Shown: one piece after another, positions 15,648 through 26,128 of the stretch | Numbering within the stretch: the stretch's first letter is position 1 | Layout: each line of letters opens with the position of its first letter | Assembly (NCBI GenBank): GCA_003216075.1 | Contig: QCJK01000014.1 | Span: forward strand, 1-38,349 | Origin: Prochlorococcus sp. AG-409-B05 | Lineage (GTDB): Bacteria; Cyanobacteriota; Cyanobacteriia; PCC-6307; Cyanobiaceae | Reading direction: 5' to 3' | Length of the DNA: 38,349 bases | Notes under the pieces: generated by a model | The model's database searches: none | What the model was told of the DNA's origin: nothing | Seen by the model: the letters and a program-made list of their open reading frames with translations, nothing else | Made by a program: the position numbers and the translations under genes

Positions 15648-18600
15648 TTAAAATGCACTCAACCCCGTGTTGCTTTTTTCGCTAGGAGGGACAATAACTT
15701 TAAATTGTTTTTTCCAATAATTCCAATCAGAAAGAATTTCTTTGGCTTGGCAACTTGTAGTTTTCTTGAAATGAGTTTCGATTAATGGCTTTAAGATATC
15801 CTCTTGCTCAAGTGTTCCAAGTTGGAATACTTCAACGATTTCCTTATTTGTAAGTTCAGATACTTTATTTTGCTTGTCTAGGAGAAAAGCAATTCCTCCG
15901 GTCATCCCTGCGCCAACATTTCGGCCTGTAGGGCCAATTACAACAATCACACCACCAGTCATGTATTCGCAGCAGTGATCACCAGCTCCTTCAACGACGG
16001 CTCTTGCCCCACTATTCCTAACCCCAAAACGTTCTCCAACCCGTCCTAAAATAAATAATTCCCCACCCGTAGCGCCATATAGGCATGTATTGCCAAGTAT
16101 TACTTGATTGCCTGAATCTTGGTTACTTGTTTTAGGTATAACTGTTATAGAGCCACCATTAATGCCTTTGCCTACATAATCATTTGCTTCACCAATTAAA
16201 ATAATGTTCATTCCTTTAAGCAAGAAGGCTCCAAAACTTTGTCCAGCTGAACCTTTAAAAGTCAGATTTAGATTGCCTTTGAAACCAGTATTGCCATATT
16301 GCGCGGCTATCTCTCCAGCAATTCTGGCGCAAACACTTCTGTCAGTATTAATAATTTCAATTGTTCGATCAATGTCTCCATGATTGTTAATTGCTTTCTT
16401 CATTTCTAAATCAGCTAGCAGTTCATTTTCGAGAATGATTCCGTTGTTATGAGCTTTTGAAGCATGGCATAGCCATGATCTATCAGATGCTTTTTTTATT
16501 GGCTCTAATAAGCAAGAAAGATCAACTTGCTTTGTTTTTGTGAGATTTACGTTTCGAGCCTCTAGTAAATCTGTTCGGCCAATTAGATCGTCCATTTTTT
16601 CTATCCCTAGAATGCTCATTATTTGCCTTACTTCCTCTGCAATAAAAAGGAAGAAGTTGACAACATGTTCAGGGAGACCCGGAAAACGTTTTCTTAAAGA
16701 CTCTTGCTGTGTTGCTACTCCAACTGGGCATTTATTTGTATGGCAAACACGCGCCATGATGCAACCTTCAGCAATCATGGCTACAGAGCCGAATCCATAC
16801 TCCTCAGCTCCTAGTAATGCAGCAATAACAACATCCCATCCGGTTTTTAAGCCACCATCTGCTCGTAATAAGACTCGGTCACGTAGACCGTTTTCGATGA
16901 GAGAACGATGAACTTCAGTTAGCCCCAGCTCCCATGGACCGCCTGCATGCTTGATAGAACTTAGAGGAGAAGCTCCAGTACCCCCATCATGACCTGAAAT
17001 TTGTATTACATCAGCATTTGCTTTTGCTACTCCTGCGGCAATGGTGCCAATTCCAATTTCTGCAACTAGTTTTACGCTTACTTTTGCTTCTGGATGAACC
17101 TGATGAAGGTCATGAATAAGCTGAGCCAAGTCTTCAATAGAATAGATGTCATGGTGCGGCGGTGGAGAAATAAGCGCAACTCCTGGTTTACTGTTTCTGA
17201 GTTTTGCGATGTATGGATCAACTTTTGGCCCAGGCAGCTGTCCTCCCTCTCCTGGTTTTGCTCCTTGAGCCACTTTTATCTCTAGTTGCTTTCCACTTCG
17301 TAAATATTCAGGAGTTACTCCAAAACGGCCAGAGGCTATTTGTTTGATGGCTGAACATGCTGTATCTCCATTTTGAAGTCCTTTAATAGTTGGCAAGGTT
17401 GAAGATCGGGAGTTTGTGTCAACGTTTTGAAGTGGTTTGAATCTTGCAGGGTCTTCACCACCTTCTCCACTATTACTTTTGCCTCCTAGTCGATTCATCG
17501 CAATAGCTAAAACCTCATGAGCTTCTCTTGATAAGGCTCCAAGACTCATGCCTCCTGTGCAAAAGCGTTTGCAAATTGTTTCTACACTTTCGACTTGATT
17601 TAATGGAATAGGTTTAATTGCTGGAATAAAAGTTAGTAAGTCTCGAAGAGCTGTAGGAGGTCTATTTTTTAATAGTGTTTGATAAGTAGCAAAATGGTTG
17701 TATCCCGGACCTTCTTTGACGGCGGCATGTAATGCTTTAGACATTTCTGGACTATTAAGGTGAAATTCTCCGCCACTTCGATATTGAACAAAGCCCATGA
17801 ATTCAAGCTTTTTAAGATTGATTTCTGGAAAAGCTTTGGTGTGAAAAGAGAGTGTTTCATTCGCTAATTCATTGATAGTTATCCCTGCTATTCGGCTTGT
17901 GGTTCCTTTGAAGGCCAATTCAATTAGGTCACTTCCAATGCCAATGGCTTCAAATATTTGTGCACCGTGATAACTAGCTAGTAGAGAAATACCTATTTTT
18001 GAGAGAATTTTTCGAAGCCCATCCTCTAAAGCTTTCTTTAAGTTTGATTGAGCTTGATTAATCGTAATGGGGGGGATCTTGCCACTTTCAATTAGCTTTT
18101 GAGTTCTTGGATGTTTCCACCAGTGACGAGTGGTTTCCCATGTAAGCCAAGGGCATACTGCACTTGCTCCATAGCCAATTAGGCACGCTAAATGGTGCGT
18201 ACTCCAGCATTGGGCAGTTTCAACAATGAGTGACGCATTTAGACGTAAACCTTTCTCAAGTAAGTGATGGTGAACAGCCCCAACTGCTAACAATGGAGGC
18301 ACATAAGTATTTGAAGCATTAACTCCTTTATCAGAGAGGATTATGATTTTGCATCCTTGTTTAATAGCGCTCTCTGCATTTAGACATATTTGAAATATAG
18401 ATTTTTTTAGGTTATTAGACATATCCTTTATCGTAATTATGGTAGATATAGTTTTAGTTGAAAATCCTAATTTTTGTAGGCTTAGAATTTCTAACTCATT
18501 AAGAATTGGAGTTTTCAAGTGAATAACTGATGCTGCCTTTGCATTTGGATTTAAGGGGGATTGTTTTCCTCCTAAATGCATTTCAAGGCTCATTACTAGC

Positions 18601-20219
18601 TTTTCACGTAATGGATCAATAGGTGGATTTGTGACTTGTGCAAATCGTTGTTTGAAATAGTTGTATAAAAGATGAGGCTTACGAGAAAGCACAGCTAATG
18701 GAATGTCATCTCCCATGCAGAATGTTGGTTCTTTTGCTCCTGAAGCCATCGAGTCAATAATTAGTTCTAAATCCTCAGAAGAAAAACCAAAAGCAGTTTG
18801 TTGTTGGAGTAGTTCGATATCTCCTAGATTATTTTTTTCTAACCAGGGTTCAGTAAGCAATGTCTGACGATGTTCTTTTATCCATCTTTCATAGGGATAA
18901 CGATTAGCTATTTCTTCTTTGATTTGCCAATTGCGAAGTAGACGTTTTTTCTTGATATCGACTGCCAACATTTGTCCTGGTCCAAGTCTTCCCTTCTCAA
19001 GAATTGTGCTTTCTTCAATTTCAACAACTCCTGTTTCTGAACCCATGATTACAAAGCCATCACTTGTTATGCAGTACCGTGCTGGACGTAATCCATTTCG
19101 ATCAAGAGTTGCCCCTACGTAACAGCCATCAGCAAATACAAGTAATGCGGGACCATCCCATGGCTCTTGAGTACATGCCGAGTATTCGTAAAAAGCTTTG
19201 ATTGAAGGTTTGTTTATTAGCTCAGGTTGATTTCTAAAAGCTTCTGGGACTAGGGTTAAAAGGCTATCTGTAATTGGCCGTCCACTTCGAACAAGCAGTT
19301 CTAAAGTTGCATCAAGATTAGCTGAATCACTGAAGGAAGGATTTACTACTGGTTTTAAATCTTCTGCATTACCACCCCATATTTGATTGAGATTGACTTC
19401 TGTAGCTTTTGCCCAGTTAAGGTTGCCTAAAAGTGTATTTATTTCACCATTATGACCAAGTAATCTCATTGGCTGCGCTAATGGCCAGCGTGGAAGTGTA
19501 TTTGTGCTGAATCTTCTGTGATAAACAGCAAAAGCAATTTTAAAACGTTTGTCTTGAAGATCTTCATAGAAATTGGAGAGCACTTCTGATCGCACCATGC
19601 CTTTGTAGACAACAGTGCGATGACTGAGTGAAGCTATATAAAGGTCAGTTGCTTTGTCCCCCCAGGCATTTTTACAACGTTTCCCTATCCGCCTTCTTAA
19701 ACGAAACAAAATTGCTTCTAATTCATTTTCAGTTTGTGAGCTCTCTACAAGCCATTGTTGAATAAAAGGAGCTGTTTCTAATGCGAGTGGACCTAATACA
19801 TTGTTTTTTACGGGAACATCTCTCCAGCCACGAGAAATAAGACCCAGTGATTTTGCTTCGCTTTCGCAAAACTCTTTTGCTTCTTTTCTTAGTTGATTAT
19901 CACGAGGCATAAATAACATGCCAAGTCCAGTTGATTGAATTGCAGTTGAGGCAGCTTCTTTCCAGGTTTCTTGTAAATAACTCCAAGGGATGGAGCACAA
20001 AATTCCCGCTCCATCTCCTGAATCACTATCGCCTCCGCAACCTCCTCTATGTTCCATACAACTAAGGCCACGAAGTGCTTGTAAGAGCACCCAATTGCTT
20101 GGCTCTCCATCAATGTGAGCAAGGAAGCCCACTCCACAGGCATCCTTTTCGCCAGTTATTGTCGGAGAATTTCTGCTGTCGCAATAGGGCCACATAGTTC
20201 TAAAGGGGACTTGAGACAT
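15648..20219 (-). CDS. gltB: Glutamate synthase large subunit, ferredoxin-type
   Basis: A 1,523-residue enzyme from ATG 20219 (a TTG at 20228 is also in frame). It turns glutamine and 2-oxoglutarate into two glutamates. An N-terminal propeptide of about 27 residues is followed by CGVGFLAH, whose Cys becomes the N-terminal nucleophile of the glutaminase domain. The central and FMN-binding synthase domains follow (for example GRFGVTPEYL, SGHDGGTGASP). The [3Fe-4S] cluster cysteines are in CIMARVCHTNKCPVGV (C-x5-C-x4-C). The C-terminal beta-helix is rich in GxxxG repeats. No small NADPH subunit (gltD) is adjacent, which favours the ferredoxin-dependent form known in cyanobacteria (also called glsF). 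It is the main nitrogen-assimilation gene in the window. Confidence 0.96.
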   Translation of the reverse strand: MSQVPFRTMWPYCDSRNSPTITGEKDACGVGFLAHIDGEPSNWVLLQALRGLSCMEHRGGCGGDSDSGDGAGILCSIPWSYLQETWKEAASTAIQSTGLGMLFMPRDNQLRKEAKEFCESEAKSLGLISRGWRDVPVKNNVLGPLALETAPFIQQWLVESSQTENELEAILFRLRRRIGKRCKNAWGDKATDLYIASLSHRTVVYKGMVRSEVLSNFYEDLQDKRFKIAFAVYHRRFSTNTLPRWPLAQPMRLLGHNGEINTLLGNLNWAKATEVNLNQIWGGNAEDLKPVVNPSFSDSANLDATLELLVRSGRPITDSLLTLVPEAFRNQPELINKPSIKAFYEYSACTQEPWDGPALLVFADGCYVGATLDRNGLRPARYCITSDGFVIMGSETGVVEIEESTILEKGRLGPGQMLAVDIKKKRLLRNWQIKEEIANRYPYERWIKEHRQTLLTEPWLEKNNLGDIELLQQQTAFGFSSEDLELIIDSMASGAKEPTFCMGDDIPLAVLSRKPHLLYNYFKQRFAQVTNPPIDPLREKLVMSLEMHLGGKQSPLNPNAKAASVIHLKTPILNELEILSLQKLGFSTKTISTIITIKDMSNNLKKSIFQICLNAESAIKQGCKIIILSDKGVNASNTYVPPLLAVGAVHHHLLEKGLRLNASLIVETAQCWSTHHLACLIGYGASAVCPWLTWETTRHWWKHPRTQKLIESGKIPPITINQAQSNLKKALEDGLRKILSKIGISLLASYHGAQIFEAIGIGSDLIELAFKGTTSRIAGITINELANETLSFHTKAFPEINLKKLEFMGFVQYRSGGEFHLNSPEMSKALHAAVKEGPGYNHFATYQTLLKNRPPTALRDLLTFIPAIKPIPLNQVESVETICKRFCTGGMSLGALSREAHEVLAIAMNRLGGKSNSGEGGEDPARFKPLQNVDTNSRSSTLPTIKGLQNGDTACSAIKQIASGRFGVTPEYLRSGKQLEIKVAQGAKPGEGGQLPGPKVDPYIAKLRNSKPGVALISPPPHHDIYSIEDLAQLIHDLHQVHPEAKVSVKLVAEIGIGTIAAGVAKANADVIQISGHDGGTGASPLSSIKHAGGPWELGLTEVHRSLIENGLRDRVLLRADGGLKTGWDVVIAALLGAEEYGFGSVAMIAEGCIMARVCHTNKCPVGVATQQESLRKRFPGLPEHVVNFFLFIAEEVRQIMSILGIEKMDDLIGRTDLLEARNVNLTKTKQVDLSCLLEPIKKASDRSWLCHASKAHNNGIILENELLADLEMKKAINNHGDIDRTIEIINTDRSVCARIAGEIAAQYGNTGFKGNLNLTFKGSAGQSFGAFLLKGMNIILIGEANDYVGKGINGGSITVIPKTSNQDSGNQVILGNTCLYGATGGELFILGRVGERFGVRNSGARAVVEGAGDHCCEYMTGGVIVVIGPTGRNVGAGMTGGIAFLLDKQNKVSELTNKEIVEVFQLGTLEQEDILKPLIETHFKKTTSCQAKEILSDWNYWKKQFKVIVPPSEKSNTGLSAF

Positions 20220-20391
20220 AAACTTCAATCAAGCTGTTTCCCTGCATAGAAGAGGGCTGGATTAAGTGGATAGCAATTCACGATCCTAGGCAGGTAAGAG
20301 TTTTCAAAAAATCTTGAAGTTCCAACAAGCATTCAATTTATTACTTGTTAGGTACTGCTTTGCATGGCACAGCTGAAAAGCCTGGAGATCA
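20220..20391. other. Divergent gap upstream of glutamate synthase
   Basis: This short gap before the candidate small gene at 20392 contains the glutamate synthase leader on the minus strand. A TAC-N8-TAC string at 20342-20355 resembles one half of an NtcA site (GTA-N8-TAC), but the other half does not fit and no -10 is correctly spaced. I found no glnA-type RNA motif. Confidence 0.4.
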
Positions 20392-20562
20392 ATGGAGGTG
20401 AAATTGTTAAGTAATTTAAGTCAATATCTAATGCTCTTGGATGCTAAGGGAGCCGGGAACAGATTGAAAACATATTTTTCCCAAAACCAAGTTGATTTTG
20501 TTGGTTGGAGATTTTGTTCTGTCGAGAAGTTTGAGCTTTCGATAGGTCAACCGGTAATGTAG
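20392..20562 (+). CDS. Candidate small protein (56 aa) between glutamate synthase and rpsL
   Basis: ATG 20392 to TAG 20560-20562 gives 56 residues. A GGAG ribosome-binding sequence lies at 20383-20386, five bases before the ATG, which is better than for many genes in this window. The product begins [16 protein letters not shown], then [15 protein letters not shown] and [18 protein letters not shown]. It is mixed in composition with one Cys and two aromatic clusters, unlike random AT-rich frames. It has no membrane helix and no family I recognise. It ends 46 bases before rpsL and could share its transcript. It is below usual ORF length cutoffs, so it may be missing from annotations. Confidence 0.45.
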   Translation: MEVKLLSNLSQYLMLLDAKGAGNRLKTYFSQNQVDFVGWRFCSVEKFELSIGQPVM

Positions 20563-20608
20563 TGCATTATGGAAACTGGTCGAATTTCCGACCGCATGCC
20601 AATCGTCA

Positions 20609-20983
20609 ATGCCAACTATTCAACAGCTGATTCGCACAGAGCGGCAGCGCCTCACTCGTAAGACAAAATCTCCTGCATTGCGTGCTTGCCCCGAAAGGAG
20701 AGGTGTATGCACTCGTGTTTATACCTCTACACCGAAAAAACCTAACTCAGCCTTGCGCAAGGTTGCTCGTGTGAGACTTACTTCAGGATTTGAAGTCACA
20801 GCTTATATTCCAGGTATTGGTCACAATCTGCAAGAGCACTCTGTAGTACTACTTCGTGGTGGAAGGGTTAAGGATCTTCCAGGGGTCAGGTATCACATAA
20901 TTCGTGGAACCCTTGATACTGCAGGGGTTAAAGATAGAAGACAGGCCCGTTCAAAATATGGTGCAAAATCACCCAAGGATTGA
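20609..20983 (+). CDS. rpsL: 30S ribosomal protein S12
   Basis: A 124-residue protein of normal length, from ATG 20609. Typical features are [45 protein letters not shown] (the loop at the decoding centre that includes the streptomycin-related Lys) and [16 protein letters not shown]. First recognisable gene of the str-type cluster rpsL-rpsG-fusA-tuf-rpsJ. Confidence 0.99.
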   Translation: MPTIQQLIRTERQRLTRKTKSPALRACPERRGVCTRVYTSTPKKPNSALRKVARVRLTSGFEVTAYIPGIGHNLQEHSVVLLRGGRVKDLPGVRYHIIRGTLDTAGVKDRRQARSKYGAKSPKD

Positions 20984-21048
20984 TGCTCCTAGAATTTTGG
21001 TTTTCAACTCTCAATTTTAAATTTGTTAATTTTTAAAAGGTAATTTTT

Positions 21049-21519
21049 ATGTCTCGACGCAACGCAGCTGAAAAAAGACCAGTTCTGCCTGATCCTCAAT
21101 TTAATAATCGTTTAGCAACAATGATGGTTGCTCGACTTATGAAGCATGGAAAGAAATCAACCGCCCAGAGAATCCTCTCAGAGGCTTTTGGCCTGATTAA
21201 TGAACGTACAGGTTCAGATCCTATTGAGCTATTTGAGACTGCGGTTAAAAACGCAACTCCTCTAGTTGAAGTTCGAGCTCGACGCGTTGGTGGTGCTACA
21301 TATCAAGTACCTATGGAAGTGCGTCAAGAGCGAGGAACTGCAATGGCTCTTCGTTGGCTTGTGAATTTCTCTAGAGCCAGAAATGGGCGAAGCATGGCGC
21401 AAAAGCTTGCAGGAGAATTGATGGATGCTGCTAATGAGGCGGGTAGTGCAGTTCGTAAGCGTGAAGAAACTCACAAGATGGCAGAAGCTAATAAGGCCTT
21501 TGCTCATTACAGATACTGA
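21049..21519 (+). CDS. rpsG: 30S ribosomal protein S7
   Basis: A 156-residue protein from ATG 21049. S7 hallmarks: [14 protein letters not shown] near the N-terminus, [29 protein letters not shown] and an [11 protein letters not shown] helix. It nucleates assembly of the 30S head by binding 16S rRNA, and lies 65 bases after rpsL in the str operon. Confidence 0.99.
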   Translation: MSRRNAAEKRPVLPDPQFNNRLATMMVARLMKHGKKSTAQRILSEAFGLINERTGSDPIELFETAVKNATPLVEVRARRVGGATYQVPMEVRQERGTAMALRWLVNFSRARNGRSMAQKLAGELMDAANEAGSAVRKREETHKMAEANKAFAHYRY

Positions 21520-21609
21520 AAACTGAACTGGCCCTCACTTTGCTTCAACATGGGGGGCTGAGCTGTAGAGTCTCTTTCGCTTTTTAAAGCCCAACACTGG
21601 AGACTTTCC

Positions 21610-23685
21610 GTGGCTCGTGCCTTTTCCTTGGAACGCGTCCGAAATATCGGGATCGCTGCCCATATTGACGCTGGTAAAACCACTTGTACTGAACGCATCT
21701 TGTTTTATTCAGGTGTAGTTCACAAGATGGGTGAGGTGCACGATGGTGCAGCCGTTACTGATTGGATGGCTCAAGAAAGAGAACGAGGCATAACTATCAC
21801 AGCTGCAGCGATCTCTACTACTTGGAAGGATCACCGCATCAATATCATTGATACTCCAGGTCACGTTGACTTCACAATTGAAGTTGAGCGTTCTATGAGG
21901 GTACTGGACGGAGTTATTGCAGTTTTTTGTGCAGTAGGTGGGGTTCAACCTCAATCAGAGACGGTTTGGCGTCAGGCTGATCGCTATTCCGTTCCTAGAA
22001 TGGTTTTTGTTAATAAGATGGACCGCACTGGGGCGGATTTCTTAAAAGTTTATGGGCAAATCAAAGATCGTTTAAAGGCCAATGCAGTTCCATTGCAATT
22101 GCCAATAGGAGCAGAAAATGATTTGAAGGGGATCGTTGATTTGGTAAAAAATAAAGCTTTTATCTATAAAGATGATTTAGGAAAGGATATTGAAGAGACT
22201 GAAATCCCTGCTGATATGGCTGATTTATCAGCTGAATGGCGTGCAAAATTAATGGAGTCCATTGCTGAGACAGATGAAAAACTCATTGAGGTATTTCTTG
22301 AAACGGGAGAATTAAGTGAAGCCCAACTTCAAGAGGGTATCCGTGAAGGGGTACTAAAACACGGATTAGTACCAATGTTATGTGGCTCCGCTTTCAAAAA
22401 TAAAGGAGTGCAACTACTTCTAGATGCTGTTGTTGATTATTTGCCTGCACCTGTAGATGTTCCACCTATACAGGGATTGCTTCCTAGTGGAAAAGAAGCA
22501 CTGCGTCCATCAGATGACGAAGAATCTTTTAGTGCATTGGCGTTCAAAGTCATGTCTGATCCATATGGGAAACTTACATTTGTAAGGATGTATTCGGGTG
22601 TGCTTTCAAAGGGAAGTTATGTATTGAATTCGACCAAAGATGAGAAAGAGCGGATATCACGTTTAATTATTCTTAAAGCTGATGATCGTGAGGAGGTTGA
22701 TGAGTTAAGAGCAGGTGATCTTGGGGCAGTACTCGGGTTGAAAAACACGACAACTGGAGACACTTTGTGTGCTTCTGATGATCCAATTGTTCTCGAGACT
22801 CTCTATATCCCTGAACCAGTAATTTCAGTAGCAGTGGAGCCCAAAACCAAGGGCGATATGGAAAAACTTGGGAAGGCTCTTACAGCTTTAGCAGAAGAGG
22901 ACCCGACCTTCAGAGTCAGTACTGATCAGGAAACTAATCAGACTGTAATTGCTGGAATGGGCGAGCTTCATCTTGAGATACTTGTTGATCGAATGCTTCG
23001 AGAATTTAAGGTTGAAGCCAATATTGGGGCACCTCAGGTTTCGTATAGAGAAACTATTCGGGCCAGTTCCTCGGGTGAAGGGAAATTCGCAAGACAGACT
23101 GGTGGTAAAGGGCAATATGGCCACGTGGTTATAGAAGTTGAGCCTGGCGAGCCTGGTTCAGGTTTTGAATTTGTTAACAAAATTGTAGGAGGTGTCGTTC
23201 CTAAGGAATACATCAAGCCAGCTGAATCAGGGATGAAAGAGACTTCAGAATCAGGAGTTATTGCTGGTTACCCACTCATTGATGTAAAGGTAACCCTTGT
23301 TGATGGGTCTTATCACGATGTTGATTCATCCGAAATGGCTTTCAAGATTGCAGGTTCTATGGCTTTCAAGGATGGGGTTAAGAAGTGCAATCCTGTACTC
23401 CTTGAACCAATGATGAAAGTAGAAGTAGAAGGCCCAGAAGATTTCCTAGGATCCATAATTGGAGACCTGTCTTCTAGACGAGGTCAAGTAGAAGGACAGT
23501 CTATTGACGATGGACTGTCTAAAGTGAATGCCAAAGTGCCACTGGCCGAAATGTTTGGCTACGCCACACAACTCCGATCAATGACACAAGGTCGGGGTAT
23601 CTTTTCTATGGAGTTCAGCAATTACGAGGAAGTTCCTCGCAATGTGGCTGAAGCCATCATCTCCAAGAATCAGGGCAATTCCTGA
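21610..23685 (+). CDS. fusA: Elongation factor G
   Basis: A 691-residue translational GTPase that drives ribosomal translocation. It starts at GTG 21610 (product [14 protein letters not shown]). G1 is [10 protein letters not shown]2 is in [10 protein letters not shown]3 is DTPGHVDF, and G4 is NKMDR. Domains II-V follow with normal length. It lies 90 bases after rpsG and 40 before tuf. Confidence 0.99.
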   Translation: MARAFSLERVRNIGIAAHIDAGKTTCTERILFYSGVVHKMGEVHDGAAVTDWMAQERERGITITAAAISTTWKDHRINIIDTPGHVDFTIEVERSMRVLDGVIAVFCAVGGVQPQSETVWRQADRYSVPRMVFVNKMDRTGADFLKVYGQIKDRLKANAVPLQLPIGAENDLKGIVDLVKNKAFIYKDDLGKDIEETEIPADMADLSAEWRAKLMESIAETDEKLIEVFLETGELSEAQLQEGIREGVLKHGLVPMLCGSAFKNKGVQLLLDAVVDYLPAPVDVPPIQGLLPSGKEALRPSDDEESFSALAFKVMSDPYGKLTFVRMYSGVLSKGSYVLNSTKDEKERISRLIILKADDREEVDELRAGDLGAVLGLKNTTTGDTLCASDDPIVLETLYIPEPVISVAVEPKTKGDMEKLGKALTALAEEDPTFRVSTDQETNQTVIAGMGELHLEILVDRMLREFKVEANIGAPQVSYRETIRASSSGEGKFARQTGGKGQYGHVVIEVEPGEPGSGFEFVNKIVGGVVPKEYIKPAESGMKETSESGVIAGYPLIDVKVTLVDGSYHDVDSSEMAFKIAGSMAFKDGVKKCNPVLLEPMMKVEVEGPEDFLGSIIGDLSSRRGQVEGQSIDDGLSKVNAKVPLAEMFGYATQLRSMTQGRGIFSMEFSNYEEVPRNVAEAIISKNQGNS

Positions 23686-23725
23686 TCTCTAAAACCTAAT
23701 TTTCCACCCTTGATTCTTTAACAAA

Positions 23726-24925
23726 ATGGCTCGCGAGAAGTTTGAGAGGAACAAGCCTCACGTCAACATTGGAACCATTGGTCACGTTGACCATGGGAAA
23801 ACAACCTTGACTGCTGCGATCACAAATGTGCTTGCAAAGAAAGGTCAAGCTCAAGCGCAGGATTATGGTGATATCGATGGAGCTCCAGAAGAGAGGGAGC
23901 GCGGTATCACAATCAATACTGCTCATGTCGAGTATGAGACTGAAAGTCGTCACTATGCGCATGTTGACTGCCCTGGCCATGCGGATTATGTGAAAAATAT
24001 GATCACTGGCGCAGCTCAGATGGATGGAGCAATCATTGTTGTTGCGGCAACTGATGGTGCAATGGCTCAAACTAAGGAGCACATTCTTTTAGCTAAGCAG
24101 GTTGGAGTCCCGTCTCTAGTGGTCGCCCTTAATAAATGCGACATGGTTGATGATGAAGAAATGATTGAATTGGTTGAGATGGAGATACGTGAACTCCTCT
24201 CAAGTTATGACTTCCCTGGTGATGATATCCCGGTTGTACAGGTTTCGGCTCTTAAGGCTTTAGAAGGAGACTCTACCTGGGAAGGCAAAATTGATGCCTT
24301 GATGAAAGCTGTTGATGAATCAATCCCAGAGCCGGAAAGAGAGGTTGACAAGCCTTTCCTTATGGCAATTGAGGATGTCTTTTCTATTACTGGTAGAGGG
24401 ACTGTGGCTACAGGGCGTATTGAGAGAGGAAAGGTAAAGGTTGGAGAAGAAGTAGAAATAGTTGGCATTAAGGACACTCGTGTGACAACTGTTACTGGTG
24501 TGGAGATGTTCCGCAAATTGCTTGAAGAAGGAATGGCTGGAGACAACGTTGGTCTATTACTTCGTGGAATTCAAAAGGAAGATATTGAGAGGGGAATGGT
24601 TCTTGTAAAGAAAGGTTCTATTACTCCTCATACCAAGTTTGAAGGAGAAGTGTATGTTCTAAAGAAAGAAGAAGGTGGTCGCCATACCCCATTCTTTGCT
24701 GGATATAGGCCTCAGTTCTATATCCGAACAACTGATGTGACCGGTCAGATTACTGCTTTCACAGGAGATGATGGAAGTAATGTGGAAATGGTCATGCCAG
24801 GGGACCGAATAAAAATGACTGGTGAATTGATCTGTCCAGTTGCGATCGAACAGGGTATGCGCTTTGCAATTCGAGAGGGAGGACGCACGATTGGTGCGGG
24901 TGTTGTGTCTAAGATTATTGAATAA
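23726..24925 (+). CDS. tuf: Elongation factor Tu
   Basis: A 399-residue GTPase that brings aminoacyl-tRNA to the ribosome. G1 is GHVDHGKTT, the switch region is [15 protein letters not shown]3 is [12 protein letters not shown], and G4 is NKCDM. Domains 2 and 3 follow ([13 protein letters not shown]; ends VVSKIIE). It is followed by a perfect 19-bp hairpin before rpsJ. Confidence 0.99.
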   Translation: MAREKFERNKPHVNIGTIGHVDHGKTTLTAAITNVLAKKGQAQAQDYGDIDGAPEERERGITINTAHVEYETESRHYAHVDCPGHADYVKNMITGAAQMDGAIIVVAATDGAMAQTKEHILLAKQVGVPSLVVALNKCDMVDDEEMIELVEMEIRELLSSYDFPGDDIPVVQVSALKALEGDSTWEGKIDALMKAVDESIPEPEREVDKPFLMAIEDVFSITGRGTVATGRIERGKVKVGEEVEIVGIKDTRVTTVTGVEMFRKLLEEGMAGDNVGLLLRGIQKEDIERGMVLVKKGSITPHTKFEGEVYVLKKEEGGRHTPFFAGYRPQFYIRTTDVTGQITAFTGDDGSNVEMVMPGDRIKMTGELICPVAIEQGMRFAIREGGRTIGAGVVSKIIE

Positions 24926-24926
24926 G

Positions 24927-24970
24927 ATGTAAGGGATGGTGAGGGGTTAAACCCTCACCATCCCTTACAT
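24927..24970 (+). terminator. Strong hairpin between tuf and rpsJ, no T-run
   Basis: A perfect 19-bp inverted repeat (24927-24945 with 24952-24970; core aagggatggtgaggg) has a 6-base loop and starts 2 bases after the tuf stop codon. No T-run follows on either side. It could be a partial terminator, an RNase processing site or 3'-end protection for tuf mRNA rather than a full stop, because rpsJ is expected to be read from the same transcript. Confidence 0.6.
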
Positions 24971-25078
24971 TGAGTTGATTGGATCGGTACTTCAACGTTT
25001 TCTTGTTATTGCCGAATTCATAGGACCTCGAAAACCCATTTTTGATAACCCTGTCAAAGGGACTAACTGGAATCTGTT

Positions 25079-25399
25079 ATGTCTACGGCCATTGCTCAGC
25101 AAAAGATTCGTATTCGTCTTAAAGCCTTTGATAGACGAATGCTTGATCTTTCGTGTGAAAAAATCATTGAGACAGCTGATAATACTGCTGCAACAGCGAT
25201 TGGTCCTATTCCCTTACCTACAAAACGAAAAATCTATTGTGTCCTTCGTTCACCACATGTAGATAAGGACTCAAGGGAGCACTTTGAAACTCGAACTCAT
25301 AGAAGAATTATTGATATCTATAACCCTTCAGCGAAGACAATTGATGCTCTAATGAAATTAGATCTTCCAAGTGGAGTAGATATAGAGGTTAAGCTCTAG
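25079..25399 (+). CDS. rpsJ: 30S ribosomal protein S10
   Basis: A 106-residue protein from ATG 25079. Typical S10 motifs: [46 protein letters not shown], and the segment [20 protein letters not shown] (quoted in parts). Known both as a 30S protein and as the NusE antitermination partner. It is the last ribosomal gene of the cluster here. Confidence 0.99.
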   Translation: MSTAIAQQKIRIRLKAFDRRMLDLSCEKIIETADNTAATAIGPIPLPTKRKIYCVLRSPHVDKDSREHFETRTHRRIIDIYNPSAKTIDALMKLDLPSGVDIEVKL

Positions 25400-25465
25400 T
25401 GGTTTGTTGGTATCCAACATCAGAATCTTTTTCTAAGATTTGAATATGCTTTTGGGAACATTCCC

Positions 25466-26128
25466 GTGTCAGAACTAGCAGTCAGGGAGCTGCCCCTTTT
25501 CCTTCTTCCTGATGTAGTGCTTTTCCCTCAGGAAATGCTTCCATTGCACATATTTGAATCACGCTACCGAATAATGCTCCAGTCAGTGCTTGAGAAAGAT
25601 AGTCGCTTCGGTGTTGTGCGTTGGGACCCATCAGCAAAAAGTATGGCTGCTGTTGGATGTTGTGCAGAAATACTTAAACATCAAACTTCAACTGATGGAA
25701 GGAGCAATATCGTTACGATTGGGCAGCAACGTTTTCGAGTGCTTGAGGTTATTAGAGAGGCGCCTTATTTGACTGCAATGGTGAGCTGGATAGAAGATGC
25801 ACAGATTGATGATCAAAAGCAATTGCAAATGCTTTCTGATTCGGTAATGAAGGCACTTTCAGATGTCGTTACATTGACAGGGAAATTGACGGATTCAGAG
25901 TCAGCATTGCCAGATGACCTCCCAGATTTGCCTAGAGAACTATCATTTTGGATAGCTTCTCATTTAGGTGGTCCTGTAGCAGATGAACAACAGCATTTAC
26001 TAGAGATGCTTGATACAACCCAACGTCTTCAGCGTGAATATGACATGCTAGATCAAACGAGACGACAATTGGCAGCACGAACAGCGCTGAAGGAGACCTT
26101 CCCAAATGTAGATCAGGCAAATAATTAA
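25466..26128 (+). CDS. LON substrate-binding domain protein
   Basis: A 220-residue protein from GTG 25466. It matches the N-terminal substrate-binding domain of Lon proteases without the AAA+ or peptidase parts: LPLFLLPDVVLFPQEMLPLHIFE, given in parts as LFLLPDVVLFPQ and EMLPLHIFESRYR, and GRSNIVTIGQQRFRVLEV. The C-terminal 60 residues are helical (DDLPDLPRELSFWIASHLG, LEMLDTTQRLQREYD). Such stand-alone proteins are common next to rpsJ in picocyanobacteria as I know them, and their role is not established. Its TAA stop overlaps the ATG of the next gene by one base, which suggests translational coupling. Confidence 0.9.
   Translation: MSELAVRELPLFLLPDVVLFPQEMLPLHIFESRYRIMLQSVLEKDSRFGVVRWDPSAKSMAAVGCCAEILKHQTSTDGRSNIVTIGQQRFRVLEVIREAPYLTAMVSWIEDAQIDDQKQLQMLSDSVMKALSDVVTLTGKLTDSESALPDDLPDLPRELSFWIASHLGGPVADEQQHLLEMLDTTQRLQREYDMLDQTRRQLAARTALKETFPNVDQANN

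Noticed and set aside
20342-20355. NtcA-like site upstream of glutamate synthase
   Set aside because: It reads TAC-N8-TAC rather than GTA-N8-TAC and has no well-spaced -10, so only half the site fits.
23696-24082. Long frame antisense to tuf (128 codons)
   Set aside because: Highly biased codon use in tuf creates open antisense frames; the product has no protein-like features and no start signal.
24975-25262. 95-codon + frame overlapping rpsJ
   Set aside because: It runs out of frame through the clear S10 gene and resembles no protein.
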